NCBI RefSeq assembly: GCF_001949145.1
Contig: NW_019091434.1
Coordinates: 1,157,181-1,187,592, forward strand
DNA from: Acanthaster planci
Lineage: Eukaryota; Echinodermata; Asteroidea; Valvatida; Acanthasteridae
Length of the DNA stretch: 30,412 nucleotides
Direction: 5' to 3'
The notes under the pieces are model-generated. The model had not been told where the DNA came from. It ran no database searches and was given only the letters and a program-made list of their open reading frames with translations. The translations under genes and the position numbers were made by a program. Each line of letters opens with the position of its first letter. The stretch's first letter is position 1. Positions 1 to 9,410 of the stretch are shown one piece after another.

Positions 1-329
1 CCCGTAATTCACGACAGAAGGAACCAGTGATGAGAAATGAACGAAGAACGGATACTGTGCGAATACTGATGGAATTTCTGTGTACGAATGGTTAGATAAT
101 GATGACCCCAGAGGGACCCTATTGCATACCCGGCCTGGTGTACAGTGACCGTCCATAACGGTTACCCCACTGTTCATGATCACTCCGCTCAGTGATTACG
201 AACGTCACTTTGCTTGAGTAGTCAAGTCGTATCTAAGGCCGTGGCTACGCCATTAGTGACTTTTTTTTAAAACTAACGAGTGACCTGGTCTGGTCAAGCT
301 CGCTTTGATTACTGTAAAGCACATCCTAC

Positions 330-473
330 CTAGTAATAAATTCAGTGAGAGTGCCAGCTGTAGAACGCTCGATGCTTGTGACGCAATGATGAGCCCAGCC
401 GTTACCATGACACCAGCAACTATGACAACCAGTCGGGCACCAAATCTTTTACCCAAAGGCCCGGCTAATGGTC
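330..473 (-). CDS. Gene A coding exon 2 (TM2-TM3, MFS loop motif)
   Basis: The exon is 144 bp. The acceptor is a long pyrimidine tract ending GCGCAG before base 473, and the donor reads CTAG|GTAGGA, leaving one base of the next Gly codon. It encodes GPLAGPLGKRFGAR followed by a hydrophobic TM3 and ends NLLL(G). This matches the segment between the TM2 end and the TM3 end of MCTs in length and pattern. The open frame continues past both splice sites, so an intron-less reading would wrongly add intron residues at each end. Confidence 0.8.
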
Positions 474-3400
474 CTGCGCAAAGGAGAAAAACGAGACGCA
501 GAATCATCTTCATCTTGGTCTTAGGTTTTTTTCTTGTCCTGTCTTGTTGTATTCTTGCCTAGTATTATTGTAAGAAATGCGCTCGTGCACCTTTTAGAAT
601 TTAACCGTGGCTTAGCATTGTCAACGATGACTGCGTTTTTCTCCTCTATCCATCAAGTAATCACGGTAAACTCTAGTAAGTCATTTGGCAGTGGATTTGT
701 GGATGGTAGTTTTTGTAAATTACTGCTGACTTGGCCTTGCGCAATGATTTTAGTTGGACAAATTATTACAATTTTACGTTACAACAAGAATATGCGCGAA
801 AAAAGCTATTTGTGTTTATATTCTTATCCAAGTACGGCGGTTAAACTGATTGGGTTTCGTTTTCCGCACGCGATTCACGCGGGATACAGTTGTACATACA
901 CGGCAGGGACACTGAATACCTCTTCCCCAGTTTGCTGAGGATTGGCCATCCATTTACCAATTTGGAGAATTCGTTTTCAGTTTTATACATAACATGCGAG
1001 AAATGCTTTTGACTTCCACGCGGGCAGTCTATTTGCTATGGAGAAATCTTACTGCCGCAACACGTGTAGCAAGGATGATATTCATGAACTTGCCGACATT
1101 CCGCCTCTAGCAGAAGCACCCCTTCAGCGTTTGAAAAGATGGTGGGGAGTGTTCATTTTGTTGTTAGCGATGCGACCGTAACGCATGCATTTCGTTGGCG
1201 TTTGTGAACCAGCGAAGTTCAGTTCCGACCATAGGCTCCGAAAGAGCCTCCTTCGGTAAGAAAATGGCGTCCTTTCCCGGTCTAGCTCCAGGCTCACATT
1301 TGACACGTCGATGATTTTCCAGTTTTGGCTCCACTCCTCATTAATTTACTCAAGAGGGCATAACTACTCGTATTATCTTCAGGCAAACTTGAATTCTCCG
1401 ACCTGATTGGTCGATCAATGGCAACAACAGTGTGACATGGTGTTTTGCAAACCCGAGGGGGCAAATGGCACTCGAGGCCAGGCCAAGCCAAGTCCAGGAT
1501 GTCATTTGGCCCCGAGGACGTACAAAACCCATGGACCCCGTCACTGCAGACAACAATAATTGTTTTGTTATACCATTGTAATAGATTTCACTGCATGAAA
1601 GGATCTTGCATCATAAATTTAAACACTCTGACAAATTTAAACAAATGAACAGTAAACTAAATACTAAATTTTAAAGAAAGTTATCGACGTTGATGTCCTT
1701 TGTTGACCTATTTTTTGGGGAGGGAGAAATCACCGATACAAACGTGTTTAACAAAGAAACCAGGGATTCATAAAACCCTGAGGATTATGTCGACTGGTTG
1801 AGTTTAAAGAACATTATTTACGCCAAATTCTGTTGAAACGTATTGACATAGCAGCAGAAACGGTGATCAGAGCATACTCTTGTTCCACGAGCGTAGCTGG
1901 GTGCACGAACGGATGTTCACAGGTCTCCATCATGGTCATACCATCATGGGTATCTACCCTCGTACCCAAAATTACGCCATCGTCTCGAGTGTCATTTGCC
2001 CCCTTGGGTGTACAAAACACCATGGACCCCTACACTGCAGGCAACAATTCGTAAGTGTTGAAGGGTTCCTGTCAAGCCCCGCATAATGCGCTGTTGTAAC
2101 TCAACGCACTGCACAGTTTTTACGCTAAAAGCAAACACACATCTGAATGGCTATAAATTCGAAAGTGGGGCTATTACCCGTGCCGATCGTCACGAGTTGT
2201 ACGTACAAACATTACATTACGTTTCCCGGTCCTTTTAAATATTATTTGCGGCTATTGACGACTATATTGTGGTACATCGGTGTTAATGTTTTGCTGTTCA
2301 CACGTATGGTACATGCCTCTTCGACCATTAGGGTGTCGTGATATGCCAACAGCACGCGCGCGTCAGCCGAGGAATGTGCGCGTGAGTGCGATGGCACCGC
2401 AGTGATGGCGTCTACTCGGATTAGTCTCGAGAGGGTTTTCAGTTACGTGATTTTTGACGGTCATCGTTCAATTTACACAGATATGCATGGGAATGCGCAC
2501 GCCTTCGAAGTCTCCAACATTCTGTTGTCCATGAAGCTGCCAACCAAAATACACAGATTCGAAAATGCACACACGGCCACGGATATGGTACGCTTTTTGA
2601 AATGCCTTTGCCCGTCATGTTACGTCATGTGAAAAACATTATACGGGACACAAACGCACCACATTATAGCGAATTTATCCGCAAGCAAACTTTACGCGCA
2701 GTAAAGATGTTAAGCCTATAGGGACCTATGCGCGAAAACGCGCCACCTTGGAATTGACGGTAAATTTTGCAAAAGAAAGGTTGCAAGTGCTCATCGAGGC
2801 CAAGGTCTGCCGAATTTTCTGACGTCTAGTCCTTCGGGTTGCAGATGTGCATTTTGCTTTTAGCGTAAAAATAGCACAAAAGTGAATAAAAATGGAAGAA
2901 GTGCTCGCCGGATGAAATGACCCGAGCTCTCGGTGCGAGGCACCTTCATCAGGGGAACCATGGCTTGCCATGATATACCGCAGGTGGAACAAACGCCAAG
3001 TTATATGTCCCACTGTTTGTTGCCATAGATCGACCGATCAGAATTGAGAATTCAACTTTGTCTGAGGATAACATTAATTATAAGACAGTGACGACTCAAA
3101 TGAATAAACTATTTCACACTGATGCGTTTTGCTTCAGTTCATCAGATAAACGATATGCCTACCATGCAGGGAAGACGTGAATGAGTCGTCTCGTTTGCAT
3201 GGCGCTACGCGATTGGATCACACCCCAGAAATATACCGAATATGCGTTGCCCGCACAACAATACGAGAAGTATAAGTCGTTATAATCGAAACTTGGCCAG
3301 TATCTTAGACTAGAGCAGCGCCCACCGCTTTCGTCTGAAGTTCATGGACGAAACATATCTAACAACTTGTCATCAAGTCTGTATGATAGCCTTAAGAAAT

Positions 3401-3591
3401 ATATGCTCACCCAAGAGATCACTCACACACTCGATGACCGCAAAGACCGTACCTAGCACCCAGGTGTCGGAGTCAAACTCCTCTTGCATGGCCACCAACA
3501 TCATGCCAAGAGATTTCACGGTGGTTATGTTTACAAAAAACTGCAGAAAGACAGAAACTGTCGCTAAAAATCCGGGACCTGACACCCTCAT
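330..3591 (-). CDS. Monocarboxylate transporter-like protein (SLC16/MFS), gene A, 5' part only
   Basis: This is the first of two tandem copies of an MCT-like plasma-membrane transporter gene. Two coding exons are visible, 3411-3591 and 330-473, and they join in frame: exon 1 ends one base into a Gly codon and exon 2 supplies the other two. The joined product runs from the initiator Met through TM1, TM2, the loop after TM2 and TM3. It contains the MFS loop motif as GPLAGPLGKRFGAR, the usual MCT arrangement. The next exons (TM4 onward) must lie left of base 1, because the homologous gene B has its 3' exons there. Family members usually carry monocarboxylates or related organic anions with protons; the substrate here cannot be read from sequence. 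No stop or frameshift is seen in either exon. The family call is firm and the exact orthology is not. Confidence 0.8.
976..1291. repeat. Insertion specific to copy A, containing a dispersed repeat
   Basis: Gene B joins GAGAATTCGTTT directly to CGCTCACATTTGAC, and gene A has about 315 extra bases at that point. From 1095 to 1280 the extra DNA resembles 6230-6400 (GCAGAAGCACCCC, then TTTGTGAACCAGC), and a reversed fragment lies at 27960-28000. It is either an insertion in A or a deletion in B. Confidence 0.6.
1365..3075. mobile_element. Putative DNA element with ~75-bp terminal inverted repeats in gene A intron 1
   Basis: Bases 1369-1440 (TTATCTTCAGGCAAACTTGAATTC..., then GGTCGATCAATGGCAACAA) recur reversed at about 3000-3075 (GTTGCCATAGATCGACC...GAATTCAACTTTGTCTGAGG). 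Inside, 1432-1474 and 1494-1536 form a further inverted pair around CATTTGNCCCC, and 1990-2050 is a direct copy of the second arm. No transposase ORF is visible, so it would be non-autonomous. Gene B keeps only the left end (about 11640-11725). Confidence 0.5.
3411..3591 (-). CDS. Gene A coding exon 1 (TM1 and start of TM2)
   Basis: The exon has 60 codons plus one base. The ATG at 3589-3591 is chosen because an in-frame TAA lies five codons upstream, and the same TAA is kept in gene B. The donor reads G|GTGAGC (GTGAGC is the complement of 3405-3410). TM1 covers about residues 8-33 and TM2 begins near residue 48. Where most SLC16 proteins have a D-G-G-W-G-W-like motif at the mouth of TM1, this protein has S-G-P-G-F, so the motif is degenerate and the cytosolic N-terminus is only about 7 residues long. 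An upstream coding exon spliced into the AAAAG before the ATG cannot be excluded. Confidence 0.78.
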
Positions 3592-4189
3592 GTTGCCTTT
3601 TAGTTAAGTTTCACGGCATGTAACTATTCCGCACAATCACCGCAAGTGCACACGTCTCTCACAAGTTCCACCCAGTCCAATACTGTGGAATGCCTTTTGC
3701 CCTGCCTTCTGCTTTTATGGTCGACACTGCACACATCATATGCTCCAACTGCGATGACCACAATAAGTAGGTAGTATACCAGGCACGAAATGGGACAGAG
3801 GGGTACCCCCCCAACAAGTTCAATCCCTATACCGTACACACCCCAGCCTATTGTCAATTAACACCCCCCCCCAGATGTCTGAAAAGAATTCCGAGATACC
3901 AGTATAACAACGACCAACACAAAGGCCGGGGGGGTTCTCTCTGTCCCATTGTTTCTTCATTATGCTAGGTAGTATTTCCAGTCCAAAAGTAAATAGTAAA
4001 TTCATGAATTATTTTGTCCTGTTACAGTGAAGGAACGTATTCAAAGTGTCGTGGTCAGTGCCCTAACACCACTCAAGCATGTCCGTTTCCAAACCAGTGT
4101 CACTGATGACCGTTACGCATGGACCATTATTCGGCCTTGCTGTTAATACCTCTATTTAGATCACGACTCACCCCTTACCTTGGACCAAG

Positions 4190-6225
4190 GCTGAATTTGC
4201 ATTGTTCCGTCGCCGCACTTTTGATGTAAAGCTTCAGAAAGTCCAAAACTGCTTCACTCATGGGTCAATGCAGCCTGCCACGCAGCAACCTCCCGGAACC
4301 CTCGCGCGGTCCACCTGTGGCAATTTTACATCGAGCCACCATATTATGTTTGATAAGTTTTGAAAGAATGATCCCTGTAGCTGAAGCTCCACCGCCCGAG
4401 ACACTTTAGGAAGATAGGGAGATAGTTAAAAAGCGAATTTCATAAAAGACTTTTCACTCTTGTTCGTAGGTCTCCTTGTTCATGCGAGTTTGTTTTCACT
4501 TCATGTACTTGTGTGAAATGAGACTGTACAACGTTGCAAAGATTTAACTACCTGCAGTCAATGGACTCTAGATTATTACCTGACATAGTTCTTGTCACTA
4601 AATTTTCAGTTTAACTTTGAAATATTTCATAAAATCAGATTATCCGTTTACGTTTACTTTCTTATGCTTAAATGCTTAAAATATTTGTATCTCTTTTTAT
4701 TTTGGCTTTTACCGAGCGATTGCCAGAATACATAATTTCGTTACTCTTCATCTGCTTACGAGGAAACTGAAGTGCCCGGTCTTCATGCATTTTTAGATCT
4801 TTGGAAGTGATAGGTTAATTTTGGTAGGATGTATCTCTTTTATGTCAGGTAATTTTTCAGTCTCTATAAATTGATACGCCAGCAAATATTTTACGAAGGC
4901 CTTTTCCATTTGACTTTTATTAAGAAGTAAAAAGACGAAACAGATTGAGAATTCTTAACTCTTGGCACGTTGTTTTTCCTATCCAAGGGATCCGGTAACG
5001 CACCATCAAGGATAAACTTTTTGGGCTCTTTTGAACTAAAAGACTGGTGTATTCAGGGAAGCTAATCGAATGCACCCAATGGAAATGCAAATCGTGGCGT
5101 TGTTATTTGGCGAGCTTTACTGTGATGTCCATTGTAGCTGATGAGAACGTTCTAATAAGGCGAAGTAGTCTTGTATGATGCAAAAAGTATATAGTTGCAG
5201 TCTCGTCGATACTGTAGGTATTCCCGACCATGGTAATTCATTGTTGAAATTTGCGCAATGCGACCTTATCTGAACCAAAATCACACTCCGCTGTGCTGCT
5301 CCTCACATGTTCCGTGCGCAAGCCTCTTTTTAAATGATCTTGCTAAGGCAAGCGAAACCATACAGGACTTTATTGAATAGAAGCTATTTTTCCACGTGGA
5401 CGCGCCCATCGTCGTTAGATTGGCGCCAAAGACCCTCAGTCTACATATCACGTTTGTTGTGCAACCATTGCCCAATGGTTGACTGGTGCACTTATTGACA
5501 TCCCTATCTTGAAGCCACGCAGCTTCCTGTCAGTTTTGACATCAACAGCCTAGCTGCAAATTAAAGCGTCCCCATAGAGGGGTCCCCAATTGAATGCACA
5601 AACAAACTCACCATTGTTAGAAACAAACTGGCAGGTGAATGTGCCAGGGCACACGGACATTTGGTATACTGAATGCATGAGTGCGATGGTGAAACTAATT
5701 TTAATTGGAGGTGACAGATGAAAGCGAGAGGATTACGTGTATTAAATGTGTGGATACATGTACCTGTAGGTGTAAGTGTGAAACGTGTGTATTATATCTG
5801 AACGTTCACATTCTTCACTTATGTTTGCGCATTACTACTACTACTACCAATGAGACTCACTTCGTGGTTCATCGCGCACTGCGCCACCTCAAGCGGTATA
5901 CACCACACGCACAACAATTTCCTTATAAGGAGATTCTCTGCAATTACTCCCAAGAGGTGTATACCATAAAATGGCCTGAGGGGTGTTTGGAAAAATAAAG
6001 TAAAAATTTCGGAAAAAAATCGCTGGAAATTTATAAAGTTTAAAACTTTATTAACTTTTTTACTTGAAAGGCTTTATGAATGGGAGTGAAATATGTGTTC
6101 ATGTGGGCGCTGATAACATTCTGTGCCTTTATCGGTGTGCAGTCTCCTGATATTCTTCAATGCCTTTTTAGGGTTTGTAGTGGTCCATGTCTCTCCCATT
6201 TTTTCTGGACGGTAATAATCTGCCT
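4190..6225. other. Copy A-specific intergenic DNA, no gene recognised
   Basis: This stretch of about 2 kb is absent from copy B, where 13690 and 14360 are only about 670 bp apart. It is AT-rich with several short open frames (the longest is about 97 codons, at 5705-5998), none with a recognisable domain or splice context. I see nothing I can name. Confidence 0.5.
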
Positions 6226-7619
6226 TGAGCAGAAGCACCCCCTCATCGGTTGAAAAGAGTCATTTTGGTGGGGAGCACTCATTTTGTTGGTTGCGACGCG
6301 ACCGCAACGCGAACATTTCATATTCGTTTGTGAACCAGCTAAGTGCACTTCCCACCAAAGGAGCCCCTGTTGATAGGAAAAGTGCCCTCTCTTGGTCCAG
6401 CTAGGGACTCATACTCCCAAGATTTTAAACTTTATCAAAACGTGACATGAACAGTAACGCTTATCACTAGTCATGCAAACTAATATGTAACGTCAAGACG
6501 ATGCAAGAGGTATTGAATTACTAACAATTTTAGTTTAAAAATAACCAAAATCTATCAGCTGTATCTCATGAACTGATAAAGGTATGGTGTTCGTATTTTG
6601 GGATCTGATAGATCTTAAGCTGGGCAACCAATTTATTTGGGTATATAAGTCATTTAACTTTCCCTTTCCAGGTTAATGAAGGGTCTAATTTCAAGAACAA
6701 TTTAAATTTGTAAACACTCAGATTAATACAACGGTTAAAATCTTTCAAACACTTTGATACTTCGAAACCTCCACTATCTTACTCTGATGTCAAAATATTT
6801 GTGCCTTCGTGACGTCACTGTGACACGTCAGGCATCAAACAAGAATTTCCAACTGTAACTTGATTTGAATGAGGAAGCAATTGGATATTTAGAAACGTAG
6901 TAGACCATTATCTTGGGCACAATTACTGATTGCAGAGGAAAGTCACGTGACCTTGGCATCCAGGGTAACCGGAAGTACAGTGATACGTGATGATAACTCA
7001 AAATCGAAAGAATTTTTCTACAGCCAGCCAACTCACAAAAAATGTTGAGAGTGGTATGCTGAGCACTATACGAGGATTGTTGATGTCATAATATGAAAGT
7101 GCACCCTGACGTGGCACATCAAAGTCAGTTAATGTTTTACGTTTGAGATTAGTTTGCTGTATTCTCACGATATCAGATGAAAACCACTTATTAAATACAA
7201 ATGCATTATGTCAAGAAGTTTCAAAGCAATGACACCGTCATCCTGGAAGAAGAGGGGATAAGTTTCGAGATGATCAGTTTCCTTCTTTATTTGACTTCGA
7301 TTTATTAAAATACTCCAAAGATGTTATCTCGCACAAATGACCCAGTAAATTTTTTAATGACCTGTACATCAAGATTTGTGATGTAGTGATCGCCCCATCA
7401 CTTCGTTTGTAACTAAAACTCGTCTCACCTTGTTGATTTTCAGTTTGAAGTGATGAGATAATTATTTTCACACTAACGCCCTGCTAACGCCTTAAGTCAC
7501 ATGCTCAACTTCTTGTCCTACGTACTCTTAGCAGATTTTGAAACTACAAACTTGACATTCTTTCAGATGAACACGACCTTGGACGCACTTCATATTGGGC
7601 TCGGCACGCACTGTTTGGA

Positions 7620-8091
7620 ATCTGGTTCGTAAGTGACCTCGTCACAAAGTCCGACGCGCCATGATTTGAAGTCTCCCTATGGACGATCGCTGAAGTTGTG
7701 CGTTAACTTCCGGTTCCATGGTTCCATGTAAACGGCAGTGAATGCACGGGGGGGGTGGAAGGGTGTTTTGCGACAAGCGCCCCCTACGTTCAAATTCTTC
7801 TCATTCAGTATTATGCAGCGATGGCGTGCACATCCCCTGTTTCTTAGCTGCTTGAAGATGGACCTCTGTCGATGAACAATGTAGATAGTGGAAACGCTGG
7901 AAATTGTAAATTTGAATGAATTAGTTCCTTATGGACACCCCCTTTCAATGAATGGAATAGGCTTTCAGACTGTTGTGCGCACATCACGTGCAAACCCCTT
8001 GCGCCCCCCCGCAATGCATGTAACTCTCGGTGGAGTGCATGTGCAGTGGGCGTGGTTTAAACTGAAATGACGTCACACTTACGAACCGGAT
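7620..8091. mobile_element. TIR element family member 1 (200-bp family), interrupted by a nested insert
   Basis: The ends are ATCTGGTTCGTAAGTGAC and CACTTACGAACCGGAT, an imperfect inverted pair of about 15 bp. The body matches 15599-15798 and 26786-26985: GTCACAAAG, CGCGCC, TTAACTTCCGGTTCCATGG, GTGGTTTAAACTGAA. It is 472 bp rather than 200 because of the insert at 7747-8012. No ORF is visible, so it is a MITE-like element. Confidence 0.72.
7747..8012. mobile_element. 266-bp element nested inside the TIR element
   Basis: The insert is flanked by AATGCA on both sides (7741-7746 and 8013-8018), whereas the two uninterrupted family members have one AATGCA at this site. Its ends are imperfect inverted repeats: CGGGGGGGGTGGAAGGGTG on the left and, read from the right, GCGGGGGGGCGCAAGGGGT. 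No ORF of note is present. The duplication and the empty-site comparison support insertion. Confidence 0.65.
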
Positions 8092-8179
8092 ACCGAACTG
8101 GCTGCTCGTATATATAGATATACGCTCATATATAAATATAAGCGTGTGTATCGCTGAACCGGTCGCTAATATGCAAGTT

Positions 8180-8880
8180 ATGTCTGCCATTAAGCAATCA
8201 AAATGTTCGTCATCGTTTGTCAAGGGAAATATGCAGCCCGGGAAAATAACGGAGCTTTTAGCTAGATGACTCATAACACAAACCTAGATGTACCGTAACT
8301 ATGTTCAGTAAACCACTTGACATTAGCAGTGATGCGTAGGATTGGTAGGAATATCACAATGTCATTTCTTTCATTTACCGAAAGCCCCTCTTCCGTGAAT
8401 TGGTTTGACCCGTCCAACGTGGGATTTTAGGATGCAGGCTTACTCTAAAAAATGTACATTTAGGGACACGGATATAAACGGGTCTAGTAATGGTGACAGT
8501 TTTCTGAAATTAGAAATCAAGAGAACATAATGCTGGATAATGGAGGATATGATATAGGGTTGGCTGGTCTAACAATACTGCAGCAAACGATTAAATAAAT
8601 GCAAGGTGATTCTTGCTGTTGTGACTAACCAGGGTGTACCTTCTAAGTGTATAAAGTCCGCTGACGGCTTCGACCATTCAACGGCCCCGTTGATCCAATA
8701 CAGCTCCGATTGGCTGGCTGGCCTAAAATTGGCTTACGTGAACATTATTAGACGTTCGTTACGTCAGGCTCCTGCCTCGCCTATAACGAAAGTTACAATG
8801 TAGAGTTGATATCGAGTTTATAGGAGCGGCTTCTGTCGCAGTTGCCCAGACACGCCAAGGGAAGTAATACGGCCCCGAGG
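8180..8880. other. Junction zone between duplication units, no gene seen
   Basis: Homology with copy B stops at 8177 and gene B's stop codon is at 9283, so the breakpoint between the two units lies here or a little further right. One open frame of 65 codons (8606-8803) has no recognisable features. Confidence 0.5.
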
Positions 8881-9166
8881 TAGTGGCGTATCCAGCGGGG
8901 CAACCCCCCTGCGGATTTTTATTTATTTATTTATTTATTTTACAAATAATAGTTCAAAGGTGAGTGGGAAAGAAAGTAATCGGTATTCTTATTTATCAAA
9001 TATTTATCAAGTAGAAAACAACACCACGAAAAAGAGGCAAAAACTGTCGAGGCCGTAAGTAAGGTTCTGATATAATTTCTTCCCCAACATCATGTTGAAT
9101 GAACCTGAGACCGCATTCGCTTTTGAATTCTCCCCCCCCCCCACTAAAAGCTACGGATACGCCGCT
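8881..9166. mobile_element. Short TIR element with (TTTA)n core, 3' of gene B
   Basis: AGTGGCGTATCCAGCGGGG at the left and GGATACGCCGCT at the right form an inverted pair. Between them lie a TTTA array (about 8916-8942) and a C-rich run. No ORF is present. Gene B ends 117 bp to the right, so AATAAA words on the minus strand of the TTTA array could be used as its poly(A) signal; this is only a possibility. Confidence 0.5.
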
Positions 9167-9282
9167 GCTCCTTGGAATAGGCTTGTCAGGTCCTGTTAGG
9201 CCTCTGTGTATTATTTAATCATATGGTTAAACGTTTCTACTAGATTAATCCTTTCTCACTTGTTAACGTAACGCCACTATCA

Positions 9283-9410
9283 CTAGGATTTTCTGCAAGG
9301 GTTGCTGTTGTGCAGACACAAGCAAAGAAGTGGAACTGCCGAGACCATCTGGACGGCGCCAAGGCAGAAGAAAGCCAGATCGTAACTGCCAGAGTGATCA
9401 TAAATCCAGC
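9283..9410 (-). CDS. Gene B terminal coding exon (TM12, stop)
   Basis: The acceptor is a T-rich run ending in CAG at 9411-9413. Joined to the previous exon it completes a Gly codon and reads G-W-I-Y-D-H-S-G-S-Y-D-L-A-F-F, then a hydrophobic TM12, then HNSNPCRKS and TAG at 9283-9285. The pattern G-W-[IL]-Y-D-x-[ST]-G-S-Y-D is a strong MCT family hallmark. The reading frame differs from the longest open frame over this stretch, so the exon is easily missed. The intron before it is 251 bp. Confidence 0.85.

Larger units (their letters stand above)
1..4180. repeat. Tandem duplication unit, copy A, gene part
   Basis: Bases 1-975, 1292-1450, about 1830-1930, 2337-2440 and 3090-4180 align collinearly with 10601-13690. 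Identity is very high in the exons and high with small indels elsewhere. Copy A has about 315 bp (976-1291) that copy B lacks, and different elements in intron 1. The block covers intron 2, exon 2, intron 1, exon 1 and about 590 bp upstream of the ATG. Confidence 0.88.
6230..8177. repeat. Tandem duplication unit, copy A, upstream flank
   Basis: This stretch matches 14360-15885 in the same order and orientation. Anchors include GAGCCCCTGTTGATAGGAAA, the TCTATCAGCTGTATCTCA segment, the CAGCCAGCCAACTCACAAAA segment, and the GATCAGTTTCCTTCTTTATT segment. No coding gene is supported in it; short open frames here are in non-coding repeat DNA. Homology stops near 8177 (GAACCGGTCGCTAATATGCAAGT), which marks the right end of the unit. 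Confidence 0.85.

Noticed and set aside
5705-5998. A 97-codon cysteine-rich plus-strand ORF
   Set aside because: The cysteines come from TGT-rich simple sequence, the C spacing matches no known fold, and ACT repeats follow.
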